This document shows, piece after piece, positions 19,943 to 28,377 of a DNA stretch of 64,000 nt (its first letter is position 1; every line of letters starts with the position of its first letter). The notes under the pieces were generated by a model. It was not told the origin of the DNA. It ran no database searches and worked only from the letters and a program-made list of their open reading frames with translations. The stretch comes from a bacterium SCSIO 12844 (GTDB taxonomy: Bacteria; Pseudomonadota; Gammaproteobacteria; Francisellales; Francisellaceae), in NCBI GenBank assembly GCA_024397935.1, contig CP073743.1, positions 1,364,001-1,428,000 on the forward strand. Reading direction: 5' to 3'. Both the position numbers and the translations under genes were made by a program.

Positions 19943-20344
19943 GTGTTTCCAACAATTAGAAGGTTTGCGAATTGTTTTTTGATCATTAACTTCAAGGGTT
20001 AAAATAGAACAATTTGTTTTACCTTCTCGATCATCTTTTTGACTATCTATTGCTGATGCTTTTAAAATAAAGCTATTAGCTGAAATATTAGAAACACTTA
20101 ATTGATAATAATGATTATCCGTTATGTTCGCATGTGATAGTTGTTTAAGTGTGGCATAAGTATCATATCTTAAATGGTGTTTTTCTTGTAGTAAATAAAG
20201 AGACTCTAATGCTGAGATGGCTTCATAACGTCGGCTGTGTTGAATATAGCTATAATATGAAGGAACGGCAATTAAAACAATAATGCTAATAATAACCATA
20301 ACAATGATGATTTCAATGAATGTGAATCCTTGGTGTTGCTTCAT
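19940..20344 (-). CDS. pilE: Type IV minor pilin, PilE-like
   Basis: This 134-residue prepilin has a short leader ending in Gly before FTFIE, so Glu5 is present, followed by a 20-residue hydrophobic helix ending in AVPSYYSYI. Residues 40-134 form a small head with a C-terminal Cys pair (NCSIL and NCWKH). PilE proteins of this kind join PilVWX in the priming complex for type IV pili. It is divergent from pilW with 90 bases between. Main pilin genes, FimT and PilY1 are not in the window. Confidence 0.87.
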   Translation of the reverse strand: MKQHQGFTFIEIIIVMVIISIIVLIAVPSYYSYIQHSRRYEAISALESLYLLQEKHHLRYDTYATLKQLSHANITDNHYYQLSVSNISANSFILKASAIDSQKDDREGKTNCSILTLEVNDQKTIRKPSNCWKH

Positions 20345-20434
20345 AGTATATTTCCATTAAAGCGTCTAAGTTATCTATAATTATAGTATCAGTTGAGTAT
20401 TTAAATTTAACTATGGCGTATTTAAGGGGCTAAA

Positions 20435-21235
20435 TTGGATAGACAAAAAGGGTTTACTTTAGTCGAGCTATTAATTGCCTTATCATTAAGCTTTTTTATT
20501 ATTACAGCTTTTCTATCTTTTTTTAGTTTTATTAATACTTATGAAAAAATTCAAACAAAGTCAGTTACTGAAAATGCAAAATTACAAAAAATTATTACTT
20601 CAGTCATGTCAAATGTAAGACGAGCTGGCTATTGGGCTTCTGCCAATAAAAATATAGGCATGGGGGTTAATAATAATCCATTTATGCAAGATAAGACAAA
20701 TCTTTATGTTAACCAAGATAAAAGCTGTCTTTTATATTCATATGATGTTAATCAAGATGGTCAAATTTCACCACTTGGGCAAGTAGCTTCAGATGAACGT
20801 TTTGGTTTTCGCCTTAAAAATGGGCGTTTACAAGTGCGCCCTAAGTCATTAGCGACTTTTAGTTGTCAAGATGCTTATGATAAATGGATTAATTTAACTG
20901 AATTTGATGAGGTTAAATTCAAAGACTTTCAAATTAATTTGATCAAAATTAATCAAAATATTGAGACAAGTGGTTGGGTTGTTTCTCCAAAACTTCAAAA
21001 GAGATTAGTTCATATTCAATTTGAAAGTTTATTACCCCACACAAGTGATCCAATTGTAACAATAGATCAGTTAGTTTTTGTTAGGAATAATCAGTTTATT
21101 GCAGGTGTTAGAGATATTCAAAATATTATTATTTGTCATCAACTTAAAAGTAAGCATAAAGTAACACTGGCGGTTAAAAAAAGTGCCTTAAAAAATCATT
21201 TGGCTCATGGTGATCAGTTAGGAGTATGCCAGTGA
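20435..21235 (+). CDS. pilW: Type IV pilus minor pilin PilW-like
   Basis: This 266-residue prepilin has the cleavage signal KG-FTLVE followed by a hydrophobic helix, then a long head domain, as in PilW. The start is TTG: an AAGGGG ribosome-binding site lies 5 bases upstream, and the nearest upstream ATG (20413) runs into a stop after six codons. It overlaps the next gene by 10 bases, and the three genes form one unit (pilW-pilX-pilV). Confidence 0.85.
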   Translation: MDRQKGFTLVELLIALSLSFFIITAFLSFFSFINTYEKIQTKSVTENAKLQKIITSVMSNVRRAGYWASANKNIGMGVNNNPFMQDKTNLYVNQDKSCLLYSYDVNQDGQISPLGQVASDERFGFRLKNGRLQVRPKSLATFSCQDAYDKWINLTEFDEVKFKDFQINLIKINQNIETSGWVVSPKLQKRLVHIQFESLLPHTSDPIVTIDQLVFVRNNQFIAGVRDIQNIIICHQLKSKHKVTLAVKKSALKNHLAHGDQLGVCQ

Positions 21236-21729
21236 TTATTCAGTCATTAGATCAGTTAAGAAAACAACGGGGCATGATATCTACATTTGTTTCAATGATG
21301 ATTTTAACTTTAATGTTTATTAGTGCATTTATTTTAATAAACTATTTACGTTTATTTTATAAGGAATCAGCTACTTTACTTAAAAATCAGCAAGCGCTAG
21401 ATGCTGCGATATCAGGTATGGACTATGCACAAAACTTAATTAATCAAAATAAAAATTTAATAGTAAATCAAACTAAAAATGGTAATTTTCTATATACAAA
21501 AAATATACCAACTTCAATATCTGATATTCATACTAAAATTCAAATTAAAAATATAAAAATAAATGATTATAACTTAATCGAAATTCAATCAATTGTACAA
21601 ATGGGTGATCAGTCAATTATTAAAAGTGTTAATGCGCAGTTTTTTTATCAAAATGATTATGGATTATCGGCTAAAGATAGCAATCAAGGAAAGTATGTAA
21701 TGATTCCTGGGTCATGGAGGGATTTTTAA
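21226..21729 (+). CDS. pilX: Type IV pilus assembly protein PilX-like
   Basis: This 167-residue protein has a basic leader (KQRG) before a hydrophobic helix, but no Glu at position 5 after the cleavage glycine, a known trait of PilX-type minor pilins. The head is short and rich in Asn and Ile. It starts inside the end of pilW and ends directly before the ATG of pilV. Identification relies on order and topology more than on sequence, because minor pilins diverge quickly. Confidence 0.72.
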   Translation: MPVIIQSLDQLRKQRGMISTFVSMMILTLMFISAFILINYLRLFYKESATLLKNQQALDAAISGMDYAQNLINQNKNLIVNQTKNGNFLYTKNIPTSISDIHTKIQIKNIKINDYNLIEIQSIVQMGDQSIIKSVNAQFFYQNDYGLSAKDSNQGKYVMIPGSWRDF

Positions 21730-22140
21730 ATGATTAAGCAAGAAGGCATTACATTAGTTGAAATTTTAGTTACTTTGTGTCTTATTTCGCTTGGAAGTGT
21801 TTTATTAATTATGTTATTAAATTCGGGTTATCAAAATATAAATACAATGCGCTCACAACAAAATGCTTATATGTTGGCTCAAAATAAACTAGAAGAGCTA
21901 AGTGCATTACCTAGTAATCAATCTGAGCTTACTTCTGGTAGTGATCAAGTAATTATTAATTTTGAAAAATTTAAACGGGTTTGGATGATTGATGAAAAAT
22001 TAAAACCAGTTAAACATACATCAGTTGTTATTGATGTTAATTGGTTTGATGAAAAGAATAATCATAAGTCAGTTCAGCTAACGGGTGTACTACCACAAAC
22101 AAATTCTAATTTAAGTGGAAAAATTTTGTTACCATTTTAG
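21730..22140 (+). CDS. pilV: Type IV pilus minor pilin PilV-like
   Basis: This 136-residue prepilin has the leader MIKQEG and mature start ITLVE, retaining Glu5, followed by a hydrophobic helix. The residues after it (NAYMLAQNKLEEL) are typical of PilV/GspI-type minor pilins. It begins directly after the pilX stop codon. PilY1, which usually follows, is absent; the next gene is a universal stress protein. Confidence 0.8.
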   Translation: MIKQEGITLVEILVTLCLISLGSVLLIMLLNSGYQNINTMRSQQNAYMLAQNKLEELSALPSNQSELTSGSDQVIINFEKFKRVWMIDEKLKPVKHTSVVIDVNWFDEKNNHKSVQLTGVLPQTNSNLSGKILLPF

Positions 22141-22170
22141 AATTTAAATAGTATTTTTGCTTTAAGGGTG

Positions 22171-22178
22171 GGTATAAT
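22171..22178 (+). promoter_or_regulatory. Extended -10 box upstream of the stress-protein gene
   Basis: GGTATAAT with an upstream G-rich stretch lies 57 bases before the start of the universal stress protein gene. I see no convincing -35 element at the right spacing, so this would be an extended -10 promoter. Confidence 0.35.
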
Positions 22179-22234
22179 AAAGTAACAAAATAAGTTTAAT
22201 TCGACAATTGATTTTTATTTAGGAGCAATAATCA

Positions 22235-22681
22235 ATGAAGCAATATCAGCATGTCTTACTGGCAACCGATCTACATAATGATAATGACTCTGTGATTGAA
22301 GAAGCTGTAGCATTAGCTAAACGTAATAGTGCAAAGCTTAGTGTTATTAATGTATTGCCTAAAATTCCTTATTATATGGCTTCAGGCATTCCTTCAGTTG
22401 CTGATTTGGAAGACCATCTTGAAGAAGAAAATTTGAGGAAATTAAAAACACTAGAGGCAAAGATTGATGTTGAAGCAGATTATCATTTATTGCATGGTTC
22501 ACCTAAGCGTAAGATTGTTTCTTTAGCTAGAGAGTTAAGTTGTGATATTGTCGTTATTGGTAGCCATGGACGTCATGGTGTAGAGCGATTTATTGGCTCT
22601 ACTGCAACTGGTGTATTGCAACGTGCGCATTGTGATGTATTAGTGATTAGAATTAATGCAAGAAAACCATCTCAAGTCTAA
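22235..22681 (+). CDS. Universal stress protein, UspA family
   Basis: This 148-residue single-domain cytosolic protein has an alpha/beta nucleotide-binding fold. The ATP-binding signature G-x2-G-x9-G-S-T is seen as GSHGRHGVERFIGSTA near residues 110-125, so it is likely of the ATP-binding class. The N-terminal VLLATDL strand is typical. An AGGAG ribosome-binding site precedes it. Specific stress role unknown. Confidence 0.9.
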   Translation: MKQYQHVLLATDLHNDNDSVIEEAVALAKRNSAKLSVINVLPKIPYYMASGIPSVADLEDHLEEENLRKLKTLEAKIDVEADYHLLHGSPKRKIVSLARELSCDIVVIGSHGRHGVERFIGSTATGVLQRAHCDVLVIRINARKPSQV

Positions 22682-22702
22682 TACTATAAAATAATTATAT
22701 TT

Positions 22703-23842
22703 ATGCTTCAACTGCCTCCATTATCCTTATATATCCATTTTCCCTGGTGTGTTAAAAAATGCCCGTATTGTGATTTTAATTCTCACCAACTAAAAACTAA
22801 ATTACCTGATAGTGACTACCTCAATAGCTTACTAAATGATCTAAAAATACATTTAAATGATATGCAAGGCAGGCAGTTTCAATCAATATTTTTAGGTGGT
22901 GGAACACCTTCATTATTTCCAACGAATTCATTAAGTTTATTATTTAACTATTTATTTAATGAAAACCTAGTAGCTGAAAATGCTGAAATTACTTTAGAAG
23001 TAAACCCAGGTACAGTTGAAAGAGGTTTATTTAAAGATTATAAAGCTATGGGTATTAATCGTATTTCTTTGGGAGTACAAAGTTTTCAAAATGATAAATT
23101 AAAACAATTAGGACGTATTCATAATAAGGATGAAATTTATATAGCAGTTAATGAAATTAAAACAAGTGGCATTGAAAATTTTAATCTTGATTTAATGCAT
23201 GGCTTACCAAATCAAAATACCAAAGATGCATTATTTGATTTATCAGAAGCAATTAAATTGAGTCCAACACATTTATCATGGTATCAGCTAACCCTAGAAC
23301 CAAATACACAATTTGAGCGTCAACCACCATTATTGCCAGATGAGGCAATATTAGAGGCAATAGAATTACAAGGCAAAGCGTTATTAGCAGAGAATCAATT
23401 TAAACACTATGAAGTATCAGCTTATGCTAAAAATGGTTTATTTTCAGTACATAATATGAATTATTGGCAGTTTGGTGATTATATTGGAATTGGTGCAGGT
23501 GCGCACAGTAAAGTTACTTATGTTAAGCAAAATGCAATTAAGCGCTATTGGAAAGTAAAGCATCCTAAGTTTTATCTTAAATCAAATGCCTATGTTAGTG
23601 GATCAGAAATTGTTGATTCAAAACAGCTTATCTATGAGTTTGCTTTAAATGCTTTAAGGTTAAATTTTGGATTTAGCTATGATTTATTTGAGTCAAGAAC
23701 TGGCTTAAATAGGAATGTTTTGACAACGATAATTAATAAAGCATTAAAATTAGAACTAATCGATAATACGATTGAAAATCAACTAATTCCAACATATAAA
23801 GGTAGACTTTATTTAAATAATTTAATTAACTTATTTTCATAG
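22703..23842 (+). CDS. hemW: Heme chaperone HemW (oxygen-independent coproporphyrinogen oxidase-like)
   Basis: This 379-residue radical-SAM protein has cluster cysteines Cys16, Cys20 and Cys23 (CVKKCPYC) followed by DFNSH, a combination typical of HemW rather than the true oxidase HemN, which has an extra N-terminal part. The FLGGGTPS glycine motif and the C-terminal HemN-type domain are present. HemW binds and delivers heme. It starts 21 bases after the stress-protein gene and may share its transcript. Confidence 0.93.
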   Translation: MLQLPPLSLYIHFPWCVKKCPYCDFNSHQLKTKLPDSDYLNSLLNDLKIHLNDMQGRQFQSIFLGGGTPSLFPTNSLSLLFNYLFNENLVAENAEITLEVNPGTVERGLFKDYKAMGINRISLGVQSFQNDKLKQLGRIHNKDEIYIAVNEIKTSGIENFNLDLMHGLPNQNTKDALFDLSEAIKLSPTHLSWYQLTLEPNTQFERQPPLLPDEAILEAIELQGKALLAENQFKHYEVSAYAKNGLFSVHNMNYWQFGDYIGIGAGAHSKVTYVKQNAIKRYWKVKHPKFYLKSNAYVSGSEIVDSKQLIYEFALNALRLNFGFSYDLFESRTGLNRNVLTTIINKALKLELIDNTIENQLIPTYKGRLYLNNLINLFS

Positions 23843-24069
23843 CCATTACATAAAATTAGTAAAAAAATCAAGAGATTTATATTTCAAATTTTTTGTATGA
23901 TTTATCTATATTAGATTCAATATTTTTGAAAATAATATTTCACTGTTTGTTTTTTGTTCATTGATATTTATATTTGATTATTTTATGCTCAAAATGTCGG
24001 AACATGTAGGGGTGGGCCGATACCAAGGGGTTGCATCATGACAATGGATTGATGGTAAGGAGAAGTGTG

Positions 24070-25308
24070 ATGCCTACAAGTCTTAATTTTAGTGAAGTCA
24101 GTCGATTACAATATGCATTTAGTTATATTAAACAGTATGGTTTATGCGCACCTGATGAAAATGTTTATAATTACTTTCGTTTTAGTGATCAAGTTCATCA
24201 CAGAATTTCTAATTTCTTTTTTGTAAGTTATGATATGGCTTCATCAGATTTAACAAGAGAAAATTTGTCGCAATATGTTAGTTTAGGTGTTCCTTTTGGA
24301 GGTAGTGAAATATATAAAAAACCCGATAAAATTTTTATTAATCATGCAATTGATACCATTGCTGATCAAGAATCAGATAGGAGAAATAATTTATTTTTAG
24401 GCCTAGGGTTAAAAACTTCAGCAGATCGTTTAATTATTTTATCTAAAGTTTTAGAAAAGCTATATCAGCTTCAAAATGAAGAATCTCCATCAGAGCAGTT
24501 ATTAGCATTGATTAATGTTTGTAATGTATTAGCTAGAGATGAACGAAATCAATATTCATCGAGACAAACTAATAATTTTAAATCATTATTAAAAATTGTT
24601 CGTGATGATTTATTAGTTGCATTAGGTGATATGTCAGTTATGGAATTACGTAAGACTTATGCTCAAACAGCTGAGAATGCGTTTAATTTCACTGATCGTG
24701 TTGCACAGCAACTAAGGCATAAATATAATTTTCAATCAGAAGAATTTTCTGAGTTTTGGCAATTATTAAAAAATAGCTATCGTGTTGAAGTTGCTGAAGG
24801 TAGTGAAAAAATAACAACAAAAATTCAACAAGTAAAAGATGCATTAAATGGTATGGCTAATGCTTTAGAAGATGAGCGCAGGTTAGCAAGTTCAATTTAT
24901 AAGGATTATCCAGAGCTTAGTTGGTGGGATGTTTATTGGCACATCAATGAAGATCAAAGAGATGTTTGGAATCAGTTAAAGAATCGTATGCTTAAACAGG
25001 GTAATGATACATCTCATGTAAGTATCTGTCAGCAATTGGATGAGTATATTATTGATTTAAAAAATGATATTAAGCAGATTAACTTGTATTTAAATATAAT
25101 TGAGGCAATGCCTAAAGTGAAAATTGCTCAATCATTAGAAGAGAGATTAAAACCAATTTCAGATGTTATAGAAGATATAAAAGTTCATGGAAATATTCCT
25201 GATGAACTTCAAGAAGAACCTTGGCTGAACCCATCCAGCCCAGATAATCCTTTTTTTCAAGCATTTAATTCAGCAGAAAGTGATCAACCCTATAATTTAA
25301 ATGCATAA
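24070..25308 (+). CDS. Unknown helical protein, 412 aa, effector-like
   Basis: I do not recognise this protein. It is largely alpha-helical and soluble, with a coiled-coil-like region around residues 235-345 and no signal peptide or clear membrane segment. The start is placed at the ATG at 24070 because an AAGGAG box (24057-24062) lies 7 bases before it; the open frame runs further up to a TTG at 24031. The last 22 codons are repeated at 28183-28248 next to insertion-sequence debris. It lies 109 bases before another large unknown gene. An exported effector is one possibility, but no evidence shows secretion. Confidence 0.65.
   Translation: MPTSLNFSEVSRLQYAFSYIKQYGLCAPDENVYNYFRFSDQVHHRISNFFFVSYDMASSDLTRENLSQYVSLGVPFGGSEIYKKPDKIFINHAIDTIADQESDRRNNLFLGLGLKTSADRLIILSKVLEKLYQLQNEESPSEQLLALINVCNVLARDERNQYSSRQTNNFKSLLKIVRDDLLVALGDMSVMELRKTYAQTAENAFNFTDRVAQQLRHKYNFQSEEFSEFWQLLKNSYRVEVAEGSEKITTKIQQVKDALNGMANALEDERRLASSIYKDYPELSWWDVYWHINEDQRDVWNQLKNRMLKQGNDTSHVSICQQLDEYIIDLKNDIKQINLYLNIIEAMPKVKIAQSLEERLKPISDVIEDIKVHGNIPDELQEEPWLNPSSPDNPFFQAFNSAESDQPYNLNA
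25243..25308 (+). repeat. 3' tail of the 412-aa gene, copy 1 of a 66-bp duplication
   Basis: The last 66 bases of the gene, coding for the tail around FNSAESDQ and including the stop codon, match 28183-28248 with 11 differences by eye and no gaps. The second copy is fused to an IS66-like remnant. Confidence 0.8.
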
Positions 25309-25417
25309 AATAGTCAGTCTGCTTGTCTAATTTTATATTTTTTATATTGTTATTTCATTAATATATATTTAAAATATTAATAATATTTCATTTATTTCTA
25401 TTTAGAGGGTTGCTGAT

Positions 25418-27502
25418 GTGAGTCATTTAATAAAATTTTTTAATGAAGAATATGATTTAGATAATAAAGATGACTATAAAAAATTACGAGTAAGATGTGA
25501 TACGCTTTTAAGTGTTTATACATCAAGTGCTGGTTTAAGTAAGCACGAGCTCGGCTTATATATTCATACTTTAAAAGTATATTCAGAAGTACTAAAAAAA
25601 CGCGAATATAATGATCGTTTAAATCAATTGAATCAATATAAAGAACAACTTGCTAATAGATTTGATAAAAATCAGATAAAAACAGCTTGTGATGAATATT
25701 GTAATTTGTTTTATGGTGGTGATGGGAATATAGCTGACTCAGATGAGGATGGAAATGAGTTTGATGATTATAATAGCCAAAGTAGTGTAAGGCAAAATAG
25801 ATTAGACCCAGTATTACAAAGCGAATTGATAAGTTTTTTGTATAAATCTTCAAGTGAAAATGAAAATGAAGAAAATCTAGATAAAAATCAAATTAATGAA
25901 GAAGGACAAAAAAGTAAATTAAAGCATGGTATTTCAATTTTTGGTTTTGATGATGTTGGTGGTACTGATGCAGTAGGTGAATGGAATTTTACAAGGTTAT
26001 TATCTAGTAGATTAAGATCAGCAGCAGAACTTTATGAAAAGTTAATTCAAGATAAATTTAATATAGCGGGTGAGGCAGCTAAAGAACACATTGGAAATGT
26101 AAATAATGGAACTAATGAATTTTTTAGTTATTTTGGTGCAGTCTATTTTGTGCCAAGATTACTTGAAAAGCTTGCTAATGGTATATATCACACTGGTAAA
26201 GATGGCGATCTTGATTATTTAGAAAGTAATATGAACACAGTGATTAATGACTCAACTTGGATAACTGCAAATACGATGGGATTATTTTCATCAGTAGCTG
26301 TCGCTGCAACTTTTGTAGGTGTTGGCTTTTATGCTATTGATTTTTTTAATGACTTACATAAAGGTTATAAGAAACTTAAAGCAATAGATGATATATTAGA
26401 ACATTTAAGTGCGACAAACATTAGTGAAGGGAGTAAAGAGCAAGCTAAATTAGTTGCTGATATGAAACAACGCTTAATTAAGCGAAAAGAGTATGTTAAG
26501 GCTGAAACATGTGTTAATGCAGTCGTTAATACTTTATTTTATTGTGGTTCACTTGCTATGTTAACAAACCCATTAGCTGGCGCAACAGTTATGGTTGCAG
26601 CTAGTGGTGTACAATATTATTTAAACAACTATTATTTACCTCGAAAAGAAGTTGAATGTACACATGATCAACTTGGGCTGTTAGCGCATCGATTATTAGG
26701 GCATGTTGAAAAACAGATCAATCGGCTTAAAGGCGATACAAGTGGTAAACTTAATGCCTATCAAGAAGCTCATCAGCATTTAAAAGAATTATTGGCTGAA
26801 AATGAAGATTTAGATAAGGTTGAATTAAGAAAATGTCTAGATGAAGTAATTGCTGTAAGTAAAAGAAAAAGAGACCCATCATCATTAACTAATCCTAGTA
26901 GTGTTAAAGATCTTAGAGCAGTATTACGCCCTTTTTCTAGTGGTTTGATTAATGATGGTTTAAATAAAAGTGATTATCGAGCAATTCTTAAATCAATAGA
27001 TAATTTTGAAAATGATCATTCAATGCTTACTTTTAACAAATTATCTTTTTCTGATGATCAGCATAATTGTAAGCTTTTGATAGAACAGTTATTAGTTCAT
27101 GTTAGAAAACAACATAGTTATTTAATTAATCAGCATAAAAGATATGGTATACATTTTTCTAAAGCGGATAAATATAAAGAAGTTTATGATCAATTAAGTA
27201 AATTGAAAAATGAAAGTACGATTGATTCGGCTAAACTGAAAAGTTGTTTAGAAAAAGTTATTAAAGCAAGTGAAATGAAAAAAGATTTATTTCACTCATG
27301 GACAGATCCAAGTAGTATTAGAGATCTTAGAGAAATATTAGAACCTTTTACTGATGTTTTAGAAAGTAATGACATAAATAATATGATAAAAAATTATGAT
27401 AAAAATCATGCAATACTACCTAAAGTAGAAATTTCTTTGCCAACAATTTTTGGTCCAAAAAATATTAGAAATGGAGCGTCTAGTGCAGCTCCAGAAGTGT
27501 AA
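25418..27502 (+). CDS. Unknown large protein with two hydrophobic hairpins and a C-terminal repeat, 694 aa
   Basis: The family is not recognised. The start is GTG: the overlapping ATG at 25416 meets a stop at once, and GAGGG lies upstream. Residues 1-165 are charged. Residues 287-310 and 367-402 are hydrophobic hairpins separated by a helical segment, the same plan as the 55-60 kb family; the second hairpin shares its N/H-P-x-G and later LP-x-x-K pattern. Residues 426-537 and 558-667 are a diverged tandem repeat (both have CL-x-x-VI and DPSS/NPSS-[VI]-x-DLR). No signal peptide is seen. A membrane-acting effector or toxin is possible but speculative. Confidence 0.65.
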   Translation: MSHLIKFFNEEYDLDNKDDYKKLRVRCDTLLSVYTSSAGLSKHELGLYIHTLKVYSEVLKKREYNDRLNQLNQYKEQLANRFDKNQIKTACDEYCNLFYGGDGNIADSDEDGNEFDDYNSQSSVRQNRLDPVLQSELISFLYKSSSENENEENLDKNQINEEGQKSKLKHGISIFGFDDVGGTDAVGEWNFTRLLSSRLRSAAELYEKLIQDKFNIAGEAAKEHIGNVNNGTNEFFSYFGAVYFVPRLLEKLANGIYHTGKDGDLDYLESNMNTVINDSTWITANTMGLFSSVAVAATFVGVGFYAIDFFNDLHKGYKKLKAIDDILEHLSATNISEGSKEQAKLVADMKQRLIKRKEYVKAETCVNAVVNTLFYCGSLAMLTNPLAGATVMVAASGVQYYLNNYYLPRKEVECTHDQLGLLAHRLLGHVEKQINRLKGDTSGKLNAYQEAHQHLKELLAENEDLDKVELRKCLDEVIAVSKRKRDPSSLTNPSSVKDLRAVLRPFSSGLINDGLNKSDYRAILKSIDNFENDHSMLTFNKLSFSDDQHNCKLLIEQLLVHVRKQHSYLINQHKRYGIHFSKADKYKEVYDQLSKLKNESTIDSAKLKSCLEKVIKASEMKKDLFHSWTDPSSIRDLREILEPFTDVLESNDINNMIKNYDKNHAILPKVEISLPTIFGPKNIRNGASSAAPEV
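26693..27418 (+). repeat. Two-unit internal protein repeat in the 694-aa gene
   Basis: Codons for residues 426-537 (26693-27028) and 558-667 (27089-27418) encode related units. Each begins LL-x-HV-x-KQ, continues through CL-[DE]-[EK]-VI, and has a DP/NPSS-[VI]-[KR]-DLR-x-[VI]-L-x-PF block. The DNA copies have diverged, so this is an old duplication. Confidence 0.7.
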
Positions 27503-27512
27503 TTTTCATAGT

Positions 27513-27668
27513 TTAGTGCGCTAAAAAGCGTTGTAAGCGATGATAGGTTGAATCCACTTTAACTTTTAGTGGCAAAGCGATTAAAAGATTAACAAAACAA
27601 TCCATTCTTCGCTTGTCCCAATTTAAAAATTTGTTTAAACTTCCTGTTAGCTCATTGGTCAATCTCAT
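27513..27668 (-). pseudogene. IS4-family transposase N-terminal fragment
   Basis: An open frame of 51 codons on the minus strand reads like the start of an IS4-type transposase: LNWDKRRMDCFVNLLIAL followed by DSTYHRLQRF. In intact relatives about 20 residues lie between these two blocks, so an in-frame deletion has occurred. Nothing of the catalytic DDE region remains nearby. This is a decayed remnant. Family naming is from memory of the motif pattern. Confidence 0.6.
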
Positions 27669-27730
27669 TTCCGTTATTCCTGAACAAGATTGTGAAAACT
27701 GTTATTATCAATGAGCCTATTGATTTTTAA

Positions 27731-28185
27731 AAGTTTTTTCTACTGTCTAATGCGTTATGTCGTGTACAGACTAATCAGAGTAAATTAATTGAACAGCTTC
27801 ATGCAGAATTAAAATTGGCTTGGGCAGTGAGGTTTGGAAAATCATCTGAGCAACTTGTTGATCCTAATTATCCACAGGGATCGCTATTTGATTTACCTAG
27901 AAGTAGCATGTATCGTTGGCTTATCACATTAGGTCAAAAGGTACAACCAATTGTTGATGATATTATGGAGCAAATAAAAGAGTTACCTTATATTCAAGCA
28001 GATTAAACGACATTAACGGTATTAAAAGAAAAAATAAGCCTAAGCGGCTTACATAAAGGTTAAATATGGGTTTTAATAACTCCAATGGCTGTGTATTTGA
28101 ATATAATTCATCTCGCAGTAGCTATGTGATTGACAAACTTGAAGAGTATACAGGCTATATTCAAACAGATGTTTATAGTGATTAT
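27731..28185 (+). pseudogene. IS66-family transposase remnant, fused to a gene tail
   Basis: The reading frame opens at 27731 with a coiled-coil stretch and RFGKSSEQL (IS66 TnpC N-terminus), then jumps to PRSSMYRWLI and YIQAD, skipping the zinc-finger region. A stop (TAA at 28004) replaces the expected Glu of ADETT, another TAA occurs at 28061, and a one-base shift near 28070-28074 moves on to the FEYNSSRSS and YIQTDVYSDYN blocks. From about 28183 the frame continues into the duplicated tail of the 412-aa gene. The element is non-functional. No clean terminal repeats were found, although GTAAGCG at 27533 resembles an IS66 end. Confidence 0.7.
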
Positions 28186-28248
28186 AATCCTTTTATTCAA
28201 ACATTTAATTCAGCAGAAAAAGATCAAGTTCATGATTTAAATACATAA
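28183..28248 (+). repeat. Duplicated gene tail, copy 2
   Basis: Ungapped match to 25243-25308, 11 differences in 66 bases, ending with the same stop codon. It codes for the tail around FNSAEKDQ and directly follows the IS66-like remnant in the same frame. Confidence 0.8.
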
Positions 28249-28377
28249 AAGATTAACATGATCAAAAAACAATCAAAAATATATTGAATATAGTATATTA
28301 TATATGTTATTATGCATTTTGTTCAGTTTTTACATACCTTCTGAGCATTTAATATAAATTTGAGTTTGAGGTGATTT

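Larger units (their letters stand above)
27503..28377. other. Decayed insertion-sequence patch between accessory genes
   Basis: This 875-base stretch carries no intact gene. It holds, in order, a minus-strand IS4-like fragment (27513-27668), an IS66-like plus-strand remnant (27731 to about 28185), the copied tail of the 412-aa gene (28183-28248), and about 130 bases of very AT-rich leader before the barrel gene at 28378. The insertion of mobile DNA here fits the lineage-specific nature of the neighbouring genes. Confidence 0.75.

Noticed and set aside
24031-24069. Upstream TTG start for the 412-aa gene
   Set aside because: The AAGGAG box at 24057-24062 sits correctly before the ATG at 24070, so the extra 13 codons are probably not translated.
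28066-28248. 60-codon open frame as a real small gene
   Set aside because: Its first 38 codons match an IS66 transposase internal region and the remainder is a duplicated gene tail. It is a fusion by decay.
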